This document shows, in pieces, positions 34,510 through 47,450 of a stretch of 64,000 bases of DNA; position 1 is the first letter of the stretch, and every line of letters begins with the position of its first letter. The stretch spans positions 22,305 to 86,304 of the forward strand of contig NZ_JAERTZ010000022.1 of the NCBI RefSeq assembly GCF_016746085.1, in the 5' to 3' direction. The DNA comes from Zobellella iuensis (lineage in GTDB: Bacteria; Pseudomonadota; Gammaproteobacteria; Enterobacterales; Aeromonadaceae). The notes below the pieces were generated by a model, which was given only the letters and a program-made list of their open reading frames with translations, did not search any database and was not told the origin of the DNA. The position numbers and the translations under genes were made by a program.

Positions 34510-35661
34510 TTATTTACTTAAACAGAAACGTTTGACCAGATGTTGCAGCACCTGGACGGTGGGGGTGACGAAGGACAGATCCAGGTATTCGTCGGGCTGG
34601 TGGGCCTGGGCGATATGGCCGGGGCCCAGGACTATGGTCTGGCAGCCCAGTTGCTGGATAAAGGGCGCTTCGGTGCAGTAGTTCACCGCTTCCGCCGGGT
34701 GGCCGGTGATCTCGGCGGCGGCCCGTACCAGCTCGGCCTCCGGGTCGGTGCCGTAGGCGGGAATGGGCTCATGCAGGTGGCTGACCTCCACCGCCCCCGG
34801 GTACTGCTCCTTGATGGGTTCCAGGGCATGGTGCAGCAGCCCCATCAGTTCGTCGGGGCCGACCCCGGGGATGGGCCTCATGTCGAAGTGCAGTTCGCAG
34901 CAGGCGCAGATGCGGTTGGGGCTGTCGCCGCCATGGATATGGCCCAGGTTGAGGGTGGGCTGGGGCACCTTGAAGTGGGTATTGGCGTAGTTTTCCTTGA
35001 GCTGGCGCTGCAGGTCGAGCAGCCGGGCCATTACCTGGTGCATGATTTCCAGGGCGTTGAGGCCGTTGGCCGGATCCGAGCTGTGGCCGCTCTTGCCGGT
35101 GATGCGGATGGCTTCCGACATATGGCCCTTGTGCATCATCACCGGCACCAGGCCGGTGGGCTCGCCGATCACCGCGTAGTCGGGTTTGATGGCCATGGCA
35201 CTGGCGATGGCCCGGGCGCCGGCCATGGTGGTTTCCTCGTCGGCGGTGGCGAGGATACGGATGGGCTTGTCGAGTTTGCTCAGGTCCAGGTCCTTGAGCG
35301 CTTCCACTATAAAGGCAAAGAAGCCCTTCATGTCGATGGTGCCCAGGCCGTAGAGGCGGTTGCCTTCCTCGGTGACCTTGAAGGGGTCCTTGTTCCAGCG
35401 GCCCGGGTCGAAGGGCACCGTATCGGTGTGGCCGGCCAGCAGCAGGCCGCCGTCGCCTTCTCCCCGGGTGGCCAGCAGGTTGAACTTGCCAGGCAGGTCG
35501 GGCAGTTCGGTCACTTCCACCTCGAAACCGAGCTGGCTGAACCAGTCCGCCAGCAGACGAATCACCTGCTCGTTGCTCTGATCCCAGCTGGGATCCGTGC
35601 TGCTGATGGAGGGCAGGGCGATGATGTTGCGGTACATGTCCAGCAGGTTGAGCGATTTCAT
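34510..35661 (-). CDS. argE: Acetylornithine deacetylase
   Basis: Hydrolyses N-acetylornithine to ornithine and acetate, the fifth step of the linear arginine pathway. The 383-residue M20 enzyme has the metal ligands H78 (GHTDTVP), D110 (TIDMKGF) and E142-E143 (DEE), and a C-terminal [13 protein letters not shown]. It is divergent from argCBFG, the bipolar layout of enteric bacteria, and shares the ARG boxes between them. Presence of argE fits the fused acetylglutamate synthase domain on ArgH. Confidence 0.96.
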   Translation of the reverse strand: MKSLNLLDMYRNIIALPSISSTDPSWDQSNEQVIRLLADWFSQLGFEVEVTELPDLPGKFNLLATRGEGDGGLLLAGHTDTVPFDPGRWNKDPFKVTEEGNRLYGLGTIDMKGFFAFIVEALKDLDLSKLDKPIRILATADEETTMAGARAIASAMAIKPDYAVIGEPTGLVPVMMHKGHMSEAIRITGKSGHSSDPANGLNALEIMHQVMARLLDLQRQLKENYANTHFKVPQPTLNLGHIHGGDSPNRICACCELHFDMRPIPGVGPDELMGLLHHALEPIKEQYPGAVEVSHLHEPIPAYGTDPEAELVRAAAEITGHPAEAVNYCTEAPFIQQLGCQTIVLGPGHIAQAHQPDEYLDLSFVTPTVQVLQHLVKRFCLSK

Positions 35662-35681
35662 AGGATCTCCGTCGAGAATTT

Positions 35682-35720
35682 ATCTAATTTAAATTCAACA
35701 CAATTGCATAAATATGTTTT
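35682..35720. promoter_or_regulatory. Pair of ARG boxes (ArgR operator)
   Basis: Two 18 bp sites, 35682-35699 and 35703-35720, are separated by exactly 3 bp, the spacing ArgR hexamers need. The first matches 8 of 10 fixed bases of the TGAAT-W4-ATTCA consensus, the second 6 of 10. They lie 21 bp before argE and 190 bp before argC and should mediate arginine repression of one or both units. Confidence 0.78.
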
Positions 35721-35912
35721 TATTGCTAGGCTGCGAACTTGTCATTTTCCGGGTAACCAGCGTAACAGATGGCCATGCATTTCCCTTCCTCACCACAGCG
35801 ACGACGACAGCCCGCCTGAGTTTTTTCTCTAGGGTGACATAAGGCCCGAAAACGCGCTAGGCTGAGGCCTGCATATCTATACCAAGCTGAATCGAGATTT
35901 ACGGACGCGACC

Positions 35913-36926
35913 ATGTTAAAAGCTGCAATCATTGGAGCCAGCGGTTATACCGGAGCCGAACTGGCCGGTCTGATCCATGGCCACCCCCACCTGACCCTGG
36001 CCGGACTCTATGTCTCCGGCGGCAGCCAGGATGCCCACAAGCCCTTCACCAGCCTGCACCCGCGCTGGCGCGGTGTCATCGAACTGCCGCTGCTGCCCCT
36101 GGACGAGGAGGCCATCAGTCGCATCCACACCGAGGCGGATCTGGTGCTGCTGGCCACCGCCCATGAGGTAAGCCACGACCTGGCGCCCGGCTTCCTGGCC
36201 AAGGGCCTGCCGGTATTCGACCTGTCCGGTGCCTTCCGGGTGCCCGGCGAAGGCTTCTACGACCAGTTCTACGGTTTCCACCACCAGTACGGCGACTGGC
36301 TGGCCAAGGCCGCTTACGGCCTGGCGGAGTGGAACCAGGAGGCGATCAAGGCGGCCCAACTGATAGCGGTGCCCGGTTGCTATCCCACCGCCTCGCTCAG
36401 TGCGCTCAAGCCGCTGCAGCAGGCGGGGCTTATCGCCGAGGGCGCCCGGCCCATCATCAGCGCGGTGTCCGGCGTCAGTGGGGCCGGCCGCAAGGCGAGT
36501 ATGGCCAACAGCTTCTGCGAGGTCAGCCTCAAGCCGTACGGGGTGTTCAACCACCGCCACCAGCCGGAGATCAGCCATCATCTGGGCAAGCAGGTGGTGT
36601 TCCAGCCGCACCTGGGCAACTTTATCCGCGGCATCCTGGCCACCGTTTATGTACAGTTGAAGGAGGGGGTGAGCGACGAGCAGATCGCCGCCGCCTACCA
36701 GGCCGCCTATCAGGGCCAGAAAATAGTGCGCCTGGCCGGCCAGTGGCCCCAGATCAACGACGTGGCCGGTACCCCCTTCTGCGATCTGCACTGGGGGCGG
36801 GACGGCAACCAGCTGATCGTGGTGTCGGCCATCGACAATTTGCTGAAAGGAGCGGCCAGCCAGGCCATCCAGTGTATCAATATTCATCAGGGATTCTCGC
36901 CGGTGGCGGGTCTGATCAAGGAGTAA
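35913..36926 (+). CDS. argC: N-acetyl-gamma-glutamyl-phosphate reductase
   Basis: NADPH-dependent third step of arginine synthesis. The 337-residue protein has the NADP-binding [15 protein letters not shown] (residues 5-19), the catalytic cysteine in [13 protein letters not shown] (near residue 154) and the HRHQPEI histidine segment. It is the first gene of the argCBFG operon; argB follows after 6 bp. Confidence 0.97.
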   Translation: MLKAAIIGASGYTGAELAGLIHGHPHLTLAGLYVSGGSQDAHKPFTSLHPRWRGVIELPLLPLDEEAISRIHTEADLVLLATAHEVSHDLAPGFLAKGLPVFDLSGAFRVPGEGFYDQFYGFHHQYGDWLAKAAYGLAEWNQEAIKAAQLIAVPGCYPTASLSALKPLQQAGLIAEGARPIISAVSGVSGAGRKASMANSFCEVSLKPYGVFNHRHQPEISHHLGKQVVFQPHLGNFIRGILATVYVQLKEGVSDEQIAAAYQAAYQGQKIVRLAGQWPQINDVAGTPFCDLHWGRDGNQLIVVSAIDNLLKGAASQAIQCINIHQGFSPVAGLIKE

Positions 36927-36932
36927 CGAGAG

Positions 36933-37718
36933 ATGGCAAATCAACAACCGCTGGTGATCAAGTTGGGTGGCACCCTGCTGGAAAGCGACAAGGCCCTGGC
37001 TGCCCTGTTCACCACCCTGAAAACCTTTCTGGATGAAGTGAGCCGCCCCCTGGTGCTGGTACACGGCGGCGGCGTGCTGGTGGACAACCAGCTCAAGGCC
37101 ATGGGCCTGACCTCCACCAAGAAGAACGGTTTGCGGGTGACCCCTTTCGAGCAGATACCGGTGATCGCCGGGGCCCTGGCCGGCACCGCCAACAAGCTGC
37201 TGCTGGCCCAGGCCATCGCCCACGAGATCCCCTCGGTCGGCCTGTGCCTGGGTGACGGTGGTCTGTGCCGGGTCAGCCAGCTGGATCCCGAACTGGGCGC
37301 CGTGGGCCAGATCGAGGGCGGCGACGCCACCCTGGTGAACAGCCTGCTGGCCGGTGGCTTCCTGCCCATCGTCAGTTCCATCGGTATCACCTTCGATGGC
37401 AAGCTGATGAACGTGAACGCGGATCAGGCCGCCACCGCCATCGCCGAGATCCTGGATGCGGATCTGGTGATGCTGTCGGACGTGAGCGGCATCCTCGACG
37501 GCAAGGGCCAGCGTATCGCCCACCTCACCGAAGCCGATGCTTTCGAATTGATGGAAAAAGACATCATCAAGGACGGCATGGCGGTCAAGGTGAAGGCGGC
37601 GCTCAAGGCCACCAAGACCCTGGGTAAGCCGGTGGCCGTGGGCAGCTGGCGTTACCCCGAACAACTGCTGTCGCTGCTGGCGGGCGAATCCGAGTACGGC
37701 ACCCGGATTTCCCACTAA
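36933..37718 (+). CDS. argB: Acetylglutamate kinase
   Basis: Phosphorylates N-acetylglutamate with ATP. The 261-residue amino-acid-kinase protein has the N-terminal [23 protein letters not shown] (substrate glycine loop) and [15 protein letters not shown]. The short form without the N-terminal helix seen in arginine-inhibited hexamers suggests it is not the feedback-controlled step. It precedes argF by 9 bp. Confidence 0.96.
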   Translation: MANQQPLVIKLGGTLLESDKALAALFTTLKTFLDEVSRPLVLVHGGGVLVDNQLKAMGLTSTKKNGLRVTPFEQIPVIAGALAGTANKLLLAQAIAHEIPSVGLCLGDGGLCRVSQLDPELGAVGQIEGGDATLVNSLLAGGFLPIVSSIGITFDGKLMNVNADQAATAIAEILDADLVMLSDVSGILDGKGQRIAHLTEADAFELMEKDIIKDGMAVKVKAALKATKTLGKPVAVGSWRYPEQLLSLLAGESEYGTRISH

Positions 37719-37727
37719 GGAGGCCTT

Positions 37728-38645
37728 ATGCAGCATTTATTGAGTATGAAAGACTACAGCAAGGAGCAGATCGAACAGCTCCTTGCTTTGGCCATGGAGA
37801 TCAAGGCCCATCCGGCCAAGTACGCGGAAGCCCTCAAGGGCAAGAGTGTGGTTACCCTGTTCGAAAAGCCCTCGCTGCGCACCCGGGTCACTTTCGACAT
37901 CGGCATCAACAAGCTGGGCGGCCATGCGGTCTACCTGGACAGCCAGAACGGCGCCATGGGCAAGCGGGAAACGGTACAGGACTTCGCCGCCAACCTGTCG
38001 CGCTGGTGCGATGCCATCGTGGCCCGGGTATTCGACCATCAGACTCTGGTGGAAATGACAAAATATGCTACCGTGCCGGTGATCAACTCCCTGTGCAACC
38101 TGTATCATCCCTGCCAGGCCCTGGCCGACTACATGACCATCGCCGAGCATCACGATGATCTGAGCAAGGTGCACCTGGCCTACGTGGGCGATGGCAACAA
38201 TGTCACCAACTCCCTGTTGCTGACCGGTGCCATCCTGGGCACCACCGTCACCGCAGTGTGTCCCCGTGGCCACAATGTGGATGCCCAGATCCTGAAGGAA
38301 GCCGAGGCCCTGGCCGCGGTCAGCGGCGCCAAGATCAGGGTGACCGACAGCCTCGACGATATCGAGGGGGTCGATGTGATCTATACGGACACCTGGGTGT
38401 CCATGGGCGATAATACGCCGCTGGAGCAGGTGAAAGCGGTGTTTATGCCGTATCAGGTCAACCAGGCCCTGCTCGACAAAACCGGAGCCAAACAGGTGCT
38501 GCATTGCCAGCCCGCCCACAGGGAGTGGGAAATAACTTCCGAGGTAATGGACGGCCCCGCCTCCCTGATCCTCGACCAAGCTGAAAATCGCATGCACGTC
38601 CAGAATGCCGTGCTGCTGACACTGATTAACAGGGATATTCATTGA
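37728..38645 (+). CDS. argF: Ornithine carbamoyltransferase, anabolic
   Basis: Joins ornithine and carbamoyl phosphate to give citrulline. The 305-residue protein has the carbamoyl phosphate motif SLRTR (residues 49-53), NLYHPCQAL, and the ornithine-site HCQPAHRE. The short length matches the anabolic type found in Vibrio and Pseudomonas rather than the 334-residue E. coli paralogue. TAAGGAGG precedes the start. Its TGA overlaps the argG ATG. Confidence 0.95.
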   Translation: MQHLLSMKDYSKEQIEQLLALAMEIKAHPAKYAEALKGKSVVTLFEKPSLRTRVTFDIGINKLGGHAVYLDSQNGAMGKRETVQDFAANLSRWCDAIVARVFDHQTLVEMTKYATVPVINSLCNLYHPCQALADYMTIAEHHDDLSKVHLAYVGDGNNVTNSLLLTGAILGTTVTAVCPRGHNVDAQILKEAEALAAVSGAKIRVTDSLDDIEGVDVIYTDTWVSMGDNTPLEQVKAVFMPYQVNQALLDKTGAKQVLHCQPAHREWEITSEVMDGPASLILDQAENRMHVQNAVLLTLINRDIH

Positions 38646-39856
38646 TGAGCCAATTCAAAAAAATCGTACTGGCCTATTCCGGCGGTCTGGACACTTCTGC
38701 CATCATTCCGTGGCTGAAAGAGAACTACGAAGGTTGTGAAGTGGTGGCTTTCGTGGCCGATGTGGGCCAAGGGGCCGAAGATCTGGAAGGTGTCGAGCAG
38801 AAAGCCATCGCTTCCGGCGCCTCCAAGTGCATAGTGGCGGACCTGAAAGACGAATTCGTCAACGACTACGTTTACCCGACCCTGACCACCGGCGCTATCT
38901 ACGAAGGCACCTACCTGCTGGGCACCTCCATGGCCCGTCCGGTGATCGCCAAGGCGATGGTGGAAGTGGCCCTGGCCGAAGGCGCCGACGCCATCTCCCA
39001 TGGCTGCACCGGCAAGGGCAACGACCAGGTGCGTTTCGAAGGCGCCGTGGCCGCCCTGGCTCCCCAGCTGGCCATTATCGCCCCCTGGCGGATCTGGACC
39101 ATGCGCAGCCGTGAAGAGCTGCTGGCCTACCTGGCCGAGCGCAAGATCCCCACCTCCGCCAGCGCCACCAAAATCTATTCCCGCGACGCCAACGCCTGGC
39201 ACATCTCCACCGAGGGCGGCGAGCTGGAAAGCACCTGGAACGAGCCCTCCGAGCAGGCCTGGACCTGGACCGTCTCCCCCGAGCAGGCCCCGGACAAGGC
39301 CGAGACCCTGTCCCTGACCGTGGAAAAGGGCCGCGTGGTCGCCGTCGACGGCCAGGCCATGAGCCCCTACCAGGTGCTGATGACCCTGAACGAGCGCGCC
39401 GCCAAGCACGGCGTGGGCCGGGTCGACATCGTCGAGAACCGCCTGGTGGGCATGAAGTCCCGCGGCTGCTACGAAACCCCCGGCGGCACCGTGATGATGG
39501 CCGCCCTGCGCGCCGTCGAGGAACTGGTGCTGGACAAGCCGACCCGCGCCTGGCGCGAGAAGGTGGGCGCCGAGTTCTCCCACCTGGTGTACGACGGCCG
39601 CTGGTTCACCCCGCTGTGCAAGGCGCTGCTGGCCTCTGCCGAAGCCATCGCCGAGGACGTGTCCGGTGAAGTGGTGCTGAAGATGTACAAGGGCCAGGTT
39701 ACCGCCATTAAGAAGCGCTCGCCCAACAGCCTGTACTCCGAGGAGTTCGCGACCTTTGGCGAGGACGAGGTGTACGATCAGAGCCACGCCGAAGGCTTTA
39801 TCCGCCTGTACTCCCTGGCCAGCCGGATCAAGGCACTGAAAAACCAGCAGAAATAA
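38645..39856 (+). CDS. argG: Argininosuccinate synthase
   Basis: ATP-dependent condensation of citrulline and aspartate. The 403-residue protein starts with the PP-loop [11 protein letters not shown] (residues 9-19) and has the [15 protein letters not shown] citrulline/aspartate motif. I use the ATG at 38645, which shares its first base with the argF stop (TGATG); an adjacent upstream TTG is less likely. A terminator follows, so argH is a separate unit. Confidence 0.97.
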   Translation: MSQFKKIVLAYSGGLDTSAIIPWLKENYEGCEVVAFVADVGQGAEDLEGVEQKAIASGASKCIVADLKDEFVNDYVYPTLTTGAIYEGTYLLGTSMARPVIAKAMVEVALAEGADAISHGCTGKGNDQVRFEGAVAALAPQLAIIAPWRIWTMRSREELLAYLAERKIPTSASATKIYSRDANAWHISTEGGELESTWNEPSEQAWTWTVSPEQAPDKAETLSLTVEKGRVVAVDGQAMSPYQVLMTLNERAAKHGVGRVDIVENRLVGMKSRGCYETPGGTVMMAALRAVEELVLDKPTRAWREKVGAEFSHLVYDGRWFTPLCKALLASAEAIAEDVSGEVVLKMYKGQVTAIKKRSPNSLYSEEFATFGEDEVYDQSHAEGFIRLYSLASRIKALKNQQK

Positions 39857-39868
39857 ACAAAAGATGAC

Positions 39869-39891
39869 AAAGGGGGCTGAGGCCCCCTTTT
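39869..39891 (+). terminator. Terminator of argCBFG
   Basis: AAAGGGGGC/GCCCCCTTT with a TGAG loop followed by T lies 12 nt past the argG stop. Confidence 0.85.
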
Positions 39892-39897
39892 AAATAG

Positions 39898-40092
39898 AGA
39901 GCTACAGGTCGACAGGCTGGCGCTTTGGTCACTGGTCCGGTGCTTTACTGTAACCGTAGATTAAAGAGGCAATCCCAGTTGGTCGACAACTGCTTGGATC
40001 AACAGTCAACGAAGATTGCTGACCAAGAGACAGGCGAGCGGTTTACCGCTTATGGCCAGGATATCTGGCAGCAAAAGATAAAGGGGGCATAA
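39898..40092 (+). pseudogene. Open frame without a clear start in the argG-argH spacer
   Basis: The 369 bp spacer 39857-40225 holds an open frame ending at TAA 40090-40092. Its last 30 or so codons read like a real protein (DQETGERFTAYGQDIWQQKI near the end). No ATG lies in frame; only TTG 39925 and GTG 39940 could start it, both without a good ribosome site. I do not recognise the product. It may be the 3' end of a decayed gene, a very short gene, or chance. The stop sits inside the hairpin at 40081-40100. Confidence 0.3.
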
Positions 40093-40100
40093 CGCCCCCT
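40081..40100 (+). terminator. Second hairpin in the argG-argH spacer
   Basis: AGGGGGC/GCCCCCT with a short loop at about 40082-40100, about 125 nt before argH. It has few T's after it. It repeats the GGGGGC stem of the argG terminator and may end a short transcript from the spacer. Confidence 0.45.
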
Positions 40101-40225
40101 GTGTTTATATAATGGCCGCACTCTGCATATGCAGCCCGGGCCGAACCAGTTCGGCCCGCCGGTCTATCACCTGTGCAACCGTCACAGGACCGAATTCAGT
40201 AATGTCGTCAAGGAGTAAAAAGGTT

Positions 40226-42106
<1,881 letters not shown>

Positions 42107-42115
42107 AAATAACCC

Positions 42116-42137
42116 GGCCGGCTTGCAACTGCCGGCC
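42116..42137 (+). terminator. Hairpin after argH
   Basis: GGCCGGC/GCCGGCC with an eight-base loop lies 9 nt past the argH stop. A T tract is missing. Its loop contains the -35 hexamer of the next promoter. Confidence 0.55.
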
Positions 42138-42150
42138 AGATAAGTATAAT
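42123..42150 (+). promoter_or_regulatory. S10 operon promoter
   Basis: TTGCAA (42123-42128) and a perfect TATAAT (42145-42150) are spaced by 16 bp, giving a strong sigma-70 promoter that should start near 42157 with a GC-rich start region as in stringently controlled operons. Confidence 0.8.
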
Positions 42151-42156
42151 GCCGCT

Positions 42157-42633
<477 letters not shown>

Positions 42634-42654
42634 TAACGGAAAGAGGTTTTATCA

Positions 42655-43293
42655 ATGGCAATCGGTCTAGTAGGTCGTAAGCTGGGTATGACCCGTGTCT
42701 TCACCGAAGACGGCGTGTCCATCCCGGTCACCGTTATCGAAGTAGATGCCAACCGTGTTACCCAGGTGAAAACACTGGAAAAGGATGGCTATGCTGCCAT
42801 TCAGGTGACCACTGGCACCAAGAAAGCTAACCGCATCACCAAGCCGGAAGCGGGTCTGTTCGCTAAAGCCGGTGTTGAAGCGGGCCGCGGTCTGTGGGAA
42901 TTCCGCCTGGGTTCAGGCGAAGGCGAGAGCATCGAAGTCGGTGCCGAGCTGAAAGTAGACATCTTCACCGATGTCAAGAAAGTAGACGTTACCGGTACTT
43001 CCAAAGGTAAGGGCTTCGCTGGCGCCGTTAAGCGCTGGAACTTCCGCACTCAGGACATGACCCACGGTAACTCCTTGTCTCACCGCGCTCCGGGTTCCAT
43101 CGGTCAGAACCAGACTCCGGGCCGCGTGTTCAAAGGCAAGAAAATGGCCGGTCACATGGGTGCTGAGCGTGTAACCACGCAAAACCTGGAAGTGGTCCGC
43201 GTTGATGTTGATCGCAACCTGCTGCTCATCAAAGGTGCAGTCCCGGGTGCGACTAACGGCAACGTCATCGTTAAACCTGCCGTTAAAGCGTAA
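42655..43293 (+). CDS. rplC: 50S ribosomal protein L3
   Basis: Early assembly protein near the peptidyl transferase centre. The 212-residue protein starts [16 protein letters not shown] and contains [22 protein letters not shown], including the glutamine that is methylated by PrmB in relatives. Spacing 21 bp after rpsJ. Confidence 0.98.
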   Translation: MAIGLVGRKLGMTRVFTEDGVSIPVTVIEVDANRVTQVKTLEKDGYAAIQVTTGTKKANRITKPEAGLFAKAGVEAGRGLWEFRLGSGEGESIEVGAELKVDIFTDVKKVDVTGTSKGKGFAGAVKRWNFRTQDMTHGNSLSHRAPGSIGQNQTPGRVFKGKKMAGHMGAERVTTQNLEVVRVDVDRNLLLIKGAVPGATNGNVIVKPAVKA

Positions 43294-43310
43294 CGTCTGA
43301 GGAGATAGTA

Positions 43311-43916
43311 ATGGAATTGGTAATGAAAGACGCGCAAGGCGCTCTTGAAGTTTCCGAAACTACCTTCGGGCGTGAGTTCAACGAAGCGCTGGTGCACCAG
43401 GTTGTTGTGGCCTATGCAGCAGGCGCTCGTCAAGGTACTCGTGCTCAGAAGACCCGTTCCGAAGTGTCTGGCGGCGGTAAAAAACCGTGGCGTCAAAAAG
43501 GCACTGGCCGGGCCCGTGCCGGTACCATCCGCTCTCCGATTTGGCGTTCCGGTGGTGTGACTTTCGCGGCCAAGCCGCAGGATCACAGCCAGAAGGTCAA
43601 CAAGAAGATGTACCGTGGTGCCATCAAGAGCATCCTCTCCGAGCTGGTACGTCAAGAGCGTCTGATCGTGGTTGAGAAGTTCGGTGTTGAAGCGCCGAAA
43701 ACCAAAGAGCTGGTTGCCAAGCTGAAGCAGTGGGATCTGAGCGATGTGCTGATCGTGACTGCCGAAGTGGACGAGAACCTGTTCCTGGCCGCCCGCAACC
43801 TGTACAAGGTTGACGTGCGTGACGTGGCCGGTATCGACCCCGTTTCTCTGATCGCGTTCGACAAGGTATTGGTAACTGCCGACGCAGTTAAGCAAATCGA
43901 GGAGATGCTGGCATGA
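43311..43916 (+). CDS. rplD: 50S ribosomal protein L4
   Basis: Lines the exit tunnel and in gammaproteobacteria autoregulates the S10 operon. The 201 residues contain the tunnel loop [29 protein letters not shown]. Its end overlaps the rplW start by 4 nt. Confidence 0.98.
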   Translation: MELVMKDAQGALEVSETTFGREFNEALVHQVVVAYAAGARQGTRAQKTRSEVSGGGKKPWRQKGTGRARAGTIRSPIWRSGGVTFAAKPQDHSQKVNKKMYRGAIKSILSELVRQERLIVVEKFGVEAPKTKELVAKLKQWDLSDVLIVTAEVDENLFLAARNLYKVDVRDVAGIDPVSLIAFDKVLVTADAVKQIEEMLA

Positions 43917-44215
43917 TCCGTGAAGAGCGTATTCTGAAAGTTCTGAAGGCGCCGCATATCTCTGAAAAAAGCACCATGGTGGCTGAAAAGACCAACACTA
44001 TCGTGTTCAAGGTTGCCAAGGACGCTACCAAGGCTGAAGTAAAGGCCGCGGTCGAGAAGCTGTTCGAAGTTGAAGTTAAAGATGTTCGCACGTTGCTGGT
44101 CAAGGGTAAAACCAAGCGCACCGGTAACCGCATGGGCCAACGTTCCGACTGGAAAAAAGCCTACGTGACCCTGAAAGAAGGTCAGGACATCGACTTCATC
44201 GGCGGTGCCGAGTAA
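43913..44215 (+). CDS. rplW: 50S ribosomal protein L23
   Basis: Docking site at the tunnel exit for trigger factor and SRP. The 100-residue protein has the usual length and segments [14 protein letters not shown] and [23 protein letters not shown]. Start overlaps rplD. Confidence 0.98.
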   Translation: MIREERILKVLKAPHISEKSTMVAEKTNTIVFKVAKDATKAEVKAAVEKLFEVEVKDVRTLLVKGKTKRTGNRMGQRSDWKKAYVTLKEGQDIDFIGGAE

Positions 44216-44232
44216 GAGAGGAGTAATATCTA

Positions 44233-45057
44233 ATGGCAGTCGTAAAATGTAAGCCTACTTCTCCGGGTCGCCGTCATGTGGTCAAGGTAACCAACCCGGA
44301 ACTGTACAAAGGCAAGCCGTTTGCCGCCCTGCTGGACAAAAAGTCCAAGTCTGGTGGTCGTAACAACGCTGGCCGCATCACCACCCGTCATATCGGTGGT
44401 GGTCACAAGCAGCACTACCGTATCGTTGACTTCAAGCGCAACAAAGACGGTGTCCCGGCCAAGGTCGAGCGTCTGGAATATGATCCGAACCGCTCCGCCA
44501 ACATCGCCCTGGTGCTGTACGCAGACGGCGAGCGTCGCTATATCCTGGCCCCGAAAGGCGTTCAGGCCGGCGATCAGCTGCTGTCCGGTGATGCTGCCCC
44601 GATCAAGGCCGGCAACTGCCTGCCGATGCGCAACATCCCCGTGGGTAGCACAGTGCACGCCATCGAGATGAAGCCTGGCAAAGGCGCGCAGATCGCTCGC
44701 TCCGCCGGTACCTACGCCCAGATCCTGGCGCGTGAAGGTAGCTATGTCACCCTGCGCCTGCGCTCCGGCGAAGTACGTAAAGTACTGGCCGAGTGCCGCG
44801 CCACCCTGGGTGAAGTGGGCAACGCCGAGCACATGCTGCGTCAATTGGGTAAAGCCGGTGCTCAGCGCTGGCGTGGTGTTCGCCCGACCGTACGTGGTGT
44901 GGCGATGAACCCGGTAGACCACCCGCACGGTGGTGGTGAAGGTCGTACCTCTGGTGGCCGTCACCCGGTTACTCCTTGGGGTAAACCGACCAAGGGCGCC
45001 AAAACCCGTAAAAACAAGCGTACCGACAAGTTCGTGGTACGTCACCGTAACAAGTAA
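44233..45057 (+). CDS. rplB: 50S ribosomal protein L2
   Basis: Core 50S protein needed for subunit joining and peptidyl transfer. The 274 residues include the conserved [25 protein letters not shown] with the key histidine. Preceded by GAGGAG. Confidence 0.98.
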   Translation: MAVVKCKPTSPGRRHVVKVTNPELYKGKPFAALLDKKSKSGGRNNAGRITTRHIGGGHKQHYRIVDFKRNKDGVPAKVERLEYDPNRSANIALVLYADGERRYILAPKGVQAGDQLLSGDAAPIKAGNCLPMRNIPVGSTVHAIEMKPGKGAQIARSAGTYAQILAREGSYVTLRLRSGEVRKVLAECRATLGEVGNAEHMLRQLGKAGAQRWRGVRPTVRGVAMNPVDHPHGGGEGRTSGGRHPVTPWGKPTKGAKTRKNKRTDKFVVRHRNK

Positions 45058-45060
45058 TAG

Positions 45061-45357
<297 letters not shown>

Positions 45358-45367
45358 GGGGTAACAG

Positions 45368-45700
45368 ATGGAAGCTATAGCTAAACACCGCTTTGCTCGT
45401 ACTTCTGCCCAGAAGGCGCGCCTGGTAGCCGATCAAGTTCGCGGTCTGTCCGTAGACAAGGCACTGAATGTCCTGGCTTTCAGCCCGAAAAAGGCTGCCG
45501 TTCTGGTGAAGAAGGTTCTGGAATCTGCCATTGCCAATGCCGAGCACAATGAAGGTGCGGATATCGATGAGCTGAAAGTGGCCAAGATCTTCGTTGACGA
45601 GGGTCCCACCATGAAGCGTATTCGTCCTCGTGCCAAGGGCCGCGCGGACCGTATCATGAAGCGTACCAGCCACATCACTGTGGTTGTGTCCGACCGCTAA
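45368..45700 (+). CDS. rplV: 50S ribosomal protein L22
   Basis: Its extended beta-hairpin forms part of the exit-tunnel constriction. The 110 residues match E. coli L22 in length and in [17 protein letters not shown] and the hairpin [15 protein letters not shown]. Confidence 0.98.
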   Translation: MEAIAKHRFARTSAQKARLVADQVRGLSVDKALNVLAFSPKKAAVLVKKVLESAIANAEHNEGADIDELKVAKIFVDEGPTMKRIRPRAKGRADRIMKRTSHITVVVSDR

Positions 45701-45718
45701 GAGGCTAGGAGATAAGCA

Positions 45719-46414
45719 ATGGGCCAGAAAGTACACCCGAATGGTATTCGCTTAGGGATCACCAAGCCTTTTAACTCGACCTGGTTTGCGAATACCAAGG
45801 ACTTCGCTGACAACCTGCACAGCGATTTTCAAGTACGTCAGTACCTGAACAAGGAACTGAAAAACGCCTCCGTTTCTCGGATCGTGATCGAGCGTCCGGC
45901 GAAGAGCATCCGTGTGACCATTCACACCGCTCGTCCCGGTGTCGTGATCGGCAAGAAAGGCGAAGACGTGGAAAAACTGCGCAAGCATGTCGCCACCCTG
46001 GCTGGCGTGCCTGCTCAGATCAACATTTCCGAAGTGCGTAAGCCTGAGCTGGACGGTCAGCTGGTAGCCGATTCTATCGCCTCCCAGCTGGAGCGCCGCG
46101 TTATGTTCCGTCGTGCCATGAAGCGCGCGGTACAGAACGCCATGCGCATCGGCGCCAAAGGCATCAAGGTGGAAGTGAGCGGTCGTCTGGGCGGCGCTGA
46201 AATCGCGCGTACCGAATGGTACCGTGAAGGTCGTGTGCCTCTGCACACCCTGCGTGCCGACATCGACTACGCAACTTCTGAAGCATCTACCACTTACGGC
46301 ATCATTGGCGTAAAGGTTTGGATCTTCAAGGGTGAGGTACTGGGTGGCCTGCAGGCCGTTGCCCAGGAGCCGCAAGCCCCGGCCAAGCCCAAGCGCAAAG
46401 GCCGCGGTAAGTAA
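45719..46414 (+). CDS. rpsC: 30S ribosomal protein S3
   Basis: Forms part of the mRNA entry site with helicase activity. The 231-residue protein has the KH domain ([20 protein letters not shown]) and a lysine-rich C-terminus. It overlaps nothing and leads into rplP by 12 bp. Confidence 0.98.
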   Translation: MGQKVHPNGIRLGITKPFNSTWFANTKDFADNLHSDFQVRQYLNKELKNASVSRIVIERPAKSIRVTIHTARPGVVIGKKGEDVEKLRKHVATLAGVPAQINISEVRKPELDGQLVADSIASQLERRVMFRRAMKRAVQNAMRIGAKGIKVEVSGRLGGAEIARTEWYREGRVPLHTLRADIDYATSEASTTYGIIGVKVWIFKGEVLGGLQAVAQEPQAPAKPKRKGRGK

Positions 46415-46426
46415 GGAGACTCGGAC

Positions 46427-46840
46427 ATGTTGCAACCAAAACGTACGAAATTCCGTAAAGTCCACAAAGGCCGCAACCGCGGCGTGGCAACCTCAGGCAA
46501 CCTGATTTCTTTCGGTTCCTTTGGTCTGAAGGCGACCACTCGTGGACGTATCACTGCTCGTCAGATCGAAGCAGCACGTCGTGCGATGACTCGTCACGTT
46601 AAACGTCAAGGCAAAATCTGGATCCGTATTTTCCCGGACAAGCCCATTACCGAGAAGCCCCTGGAAGTACGTATGGGTAAAGGTAAGGGTAACGTGGAAT
46701 ACTGGGTTGCCCAGATCCAGCCGGGTCGTGTCCTGTACGAGATGGACGGTGTACCTGAGTCACTGGCTCGCGAAGCCTTTGCACTGGCGGCTGCCAAGCT
46801 GCCGGTTAGGACCACTTTCGTAACTCGGACGGTGATGTGA
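46427..46840 (+). CDS. rplP: 50S ribosomal protein L16
   Basis: Contacts A-site tRNA. The 137-residue protein includes [22 protein letters not shown] and the [13 protein letters not shown] loop with a modified arginine in relatives. Its TGA shares one base with the rpmC ATG. Confidence 0.98.
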   Translation: MLQPKRTKFRKVHKGRNRGVATSGNLISFGSFGLKATTRGRITARQIEAARRAMTRHVKRQGKIWIRIFPDKPITEKPLEVRMGKGKGNVEYWVAQIQPGRVLYEMDGVPESLAREAFALAAAKLPVRTTFVTRTVM

Positions 46841-47031
46841 TGAAAGCACAAGATCTGCGTGAAAAGAGTGTTGAAGAACTGAACCAGGAGCTGCTGGGCC
46901 TGCTGCGTGAGCAGTTCAACCTGCGCATGCAAGCAAGCACCGGCCAGCTGGCTCAGACTCACAACCTCAAAACGGTACGTCGCGACATCGCGCGTGTTAA
47001 GACTGTTCTGAATGAAAAGGCAGGTGCCTAA
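46840..47031 (+). CDS. rpmC: 50S ribosomal protein L29
   Basis: Small two-helix protein by the tunnel exit. I take the ATG at 46840 ([10 protein letters not shown]), giving 63 residues as in E. coli; it overlaps the rplP stop by one base. The adjacent GTG upstream is unlikely. Confidence 0.96.
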   Translation: MKAQDLREKSVEELNQELLGLLREQFNLRMQASTGQLAQTHNLKTVRRDIARVKTVLNEKAGA

Positions 47032-47032
47032 G

Positions 47033-47293
47033 ATGAGCGAACAAAACATTCGTACTCTGCAGGGCCTGGTAGTCAGCGACAAGATGGACAAGTCCATCAC
47101 TGTGGCTATCAACCGCTTCGTGAAGCACCCGATCTACGGGAAGTACATCAAGCGCACTACCAAGCTGCACGTTCATGACGAAAACAATGAGTGCAAGGCT
47201 GGCGACGTCGTGACCATTCGCGAATGCCGCCCGCTGTCCAAGACCAAGTCCTGGACTCTGGTAAAAATCATTGAGCGTCCGGTTAAAGCCTGA
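47033..47293 (+). CDS. rpsQ: 30S ribosomal protein S17
   Basis: OB-fold 16S-binding assembly protein, 86 residues, starting [21 protein letters not shown]. It starts 1 nt after the rpmC stop and is the last gene of the S10 operon, followed by a terminator at 47318. Confidence 0.97.
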   Translation: MSEQNIRTLQGLVVSDKMDKSITVAINRFVKHPIYGKYIKRTTKLHVHDENNECKAGDVVTIRECRPLSKTKSWTLVKIIERPVKA

Positions 47294-47317
47294 CGATCTC
47301 TGGTATACTTACCCGGT

Positions 47318-47349
47318 CAAACGGCCCAGCGATGGGCCGTTTGTTTTTT
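47318..47349 (+). terminator. Terminator of the S10 operon
   Basis: AAACGGCCC/GGGCCGTTT with a six-base loop is followed by GTTTTTT, 25 nt past rpsQ. It punctuates the S10 and spc operons. An extended -10 TGGTATACT lies before it at 47301-47309. Confidence 0.9.
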
Positions 47350-47353
47350 ACAC

Positions 47354-47382
47354 TACCTTTTCTGGATCCATGGTGATATAAT
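47354..47382 (+). promoter_or_regulatory. spc operon promoter
   Basis: A perfect TATAAT at 47377-47382 lies 69 bp before rplN. A weak -35 (TACCTT at 47354-47359) is spaced 17 bp away. GC-rich sequence follows the -10, as in ribosomal promoters. Confidence 0.65.
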
Positions 47383-47450
47383 GCCGCGCCTTCAATGGCA
47401 GCCAATATCCCGAAAGGGTTTTAAAGTAGTCACTTTAGCGGAGCACTAAC

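Noticed and set aside
39857..40225. tRNA gene in the argG-argH spacer
   Set aside because: No cloverleaf could be drawn; the visible structure is two simple GGGGGC hairpins.
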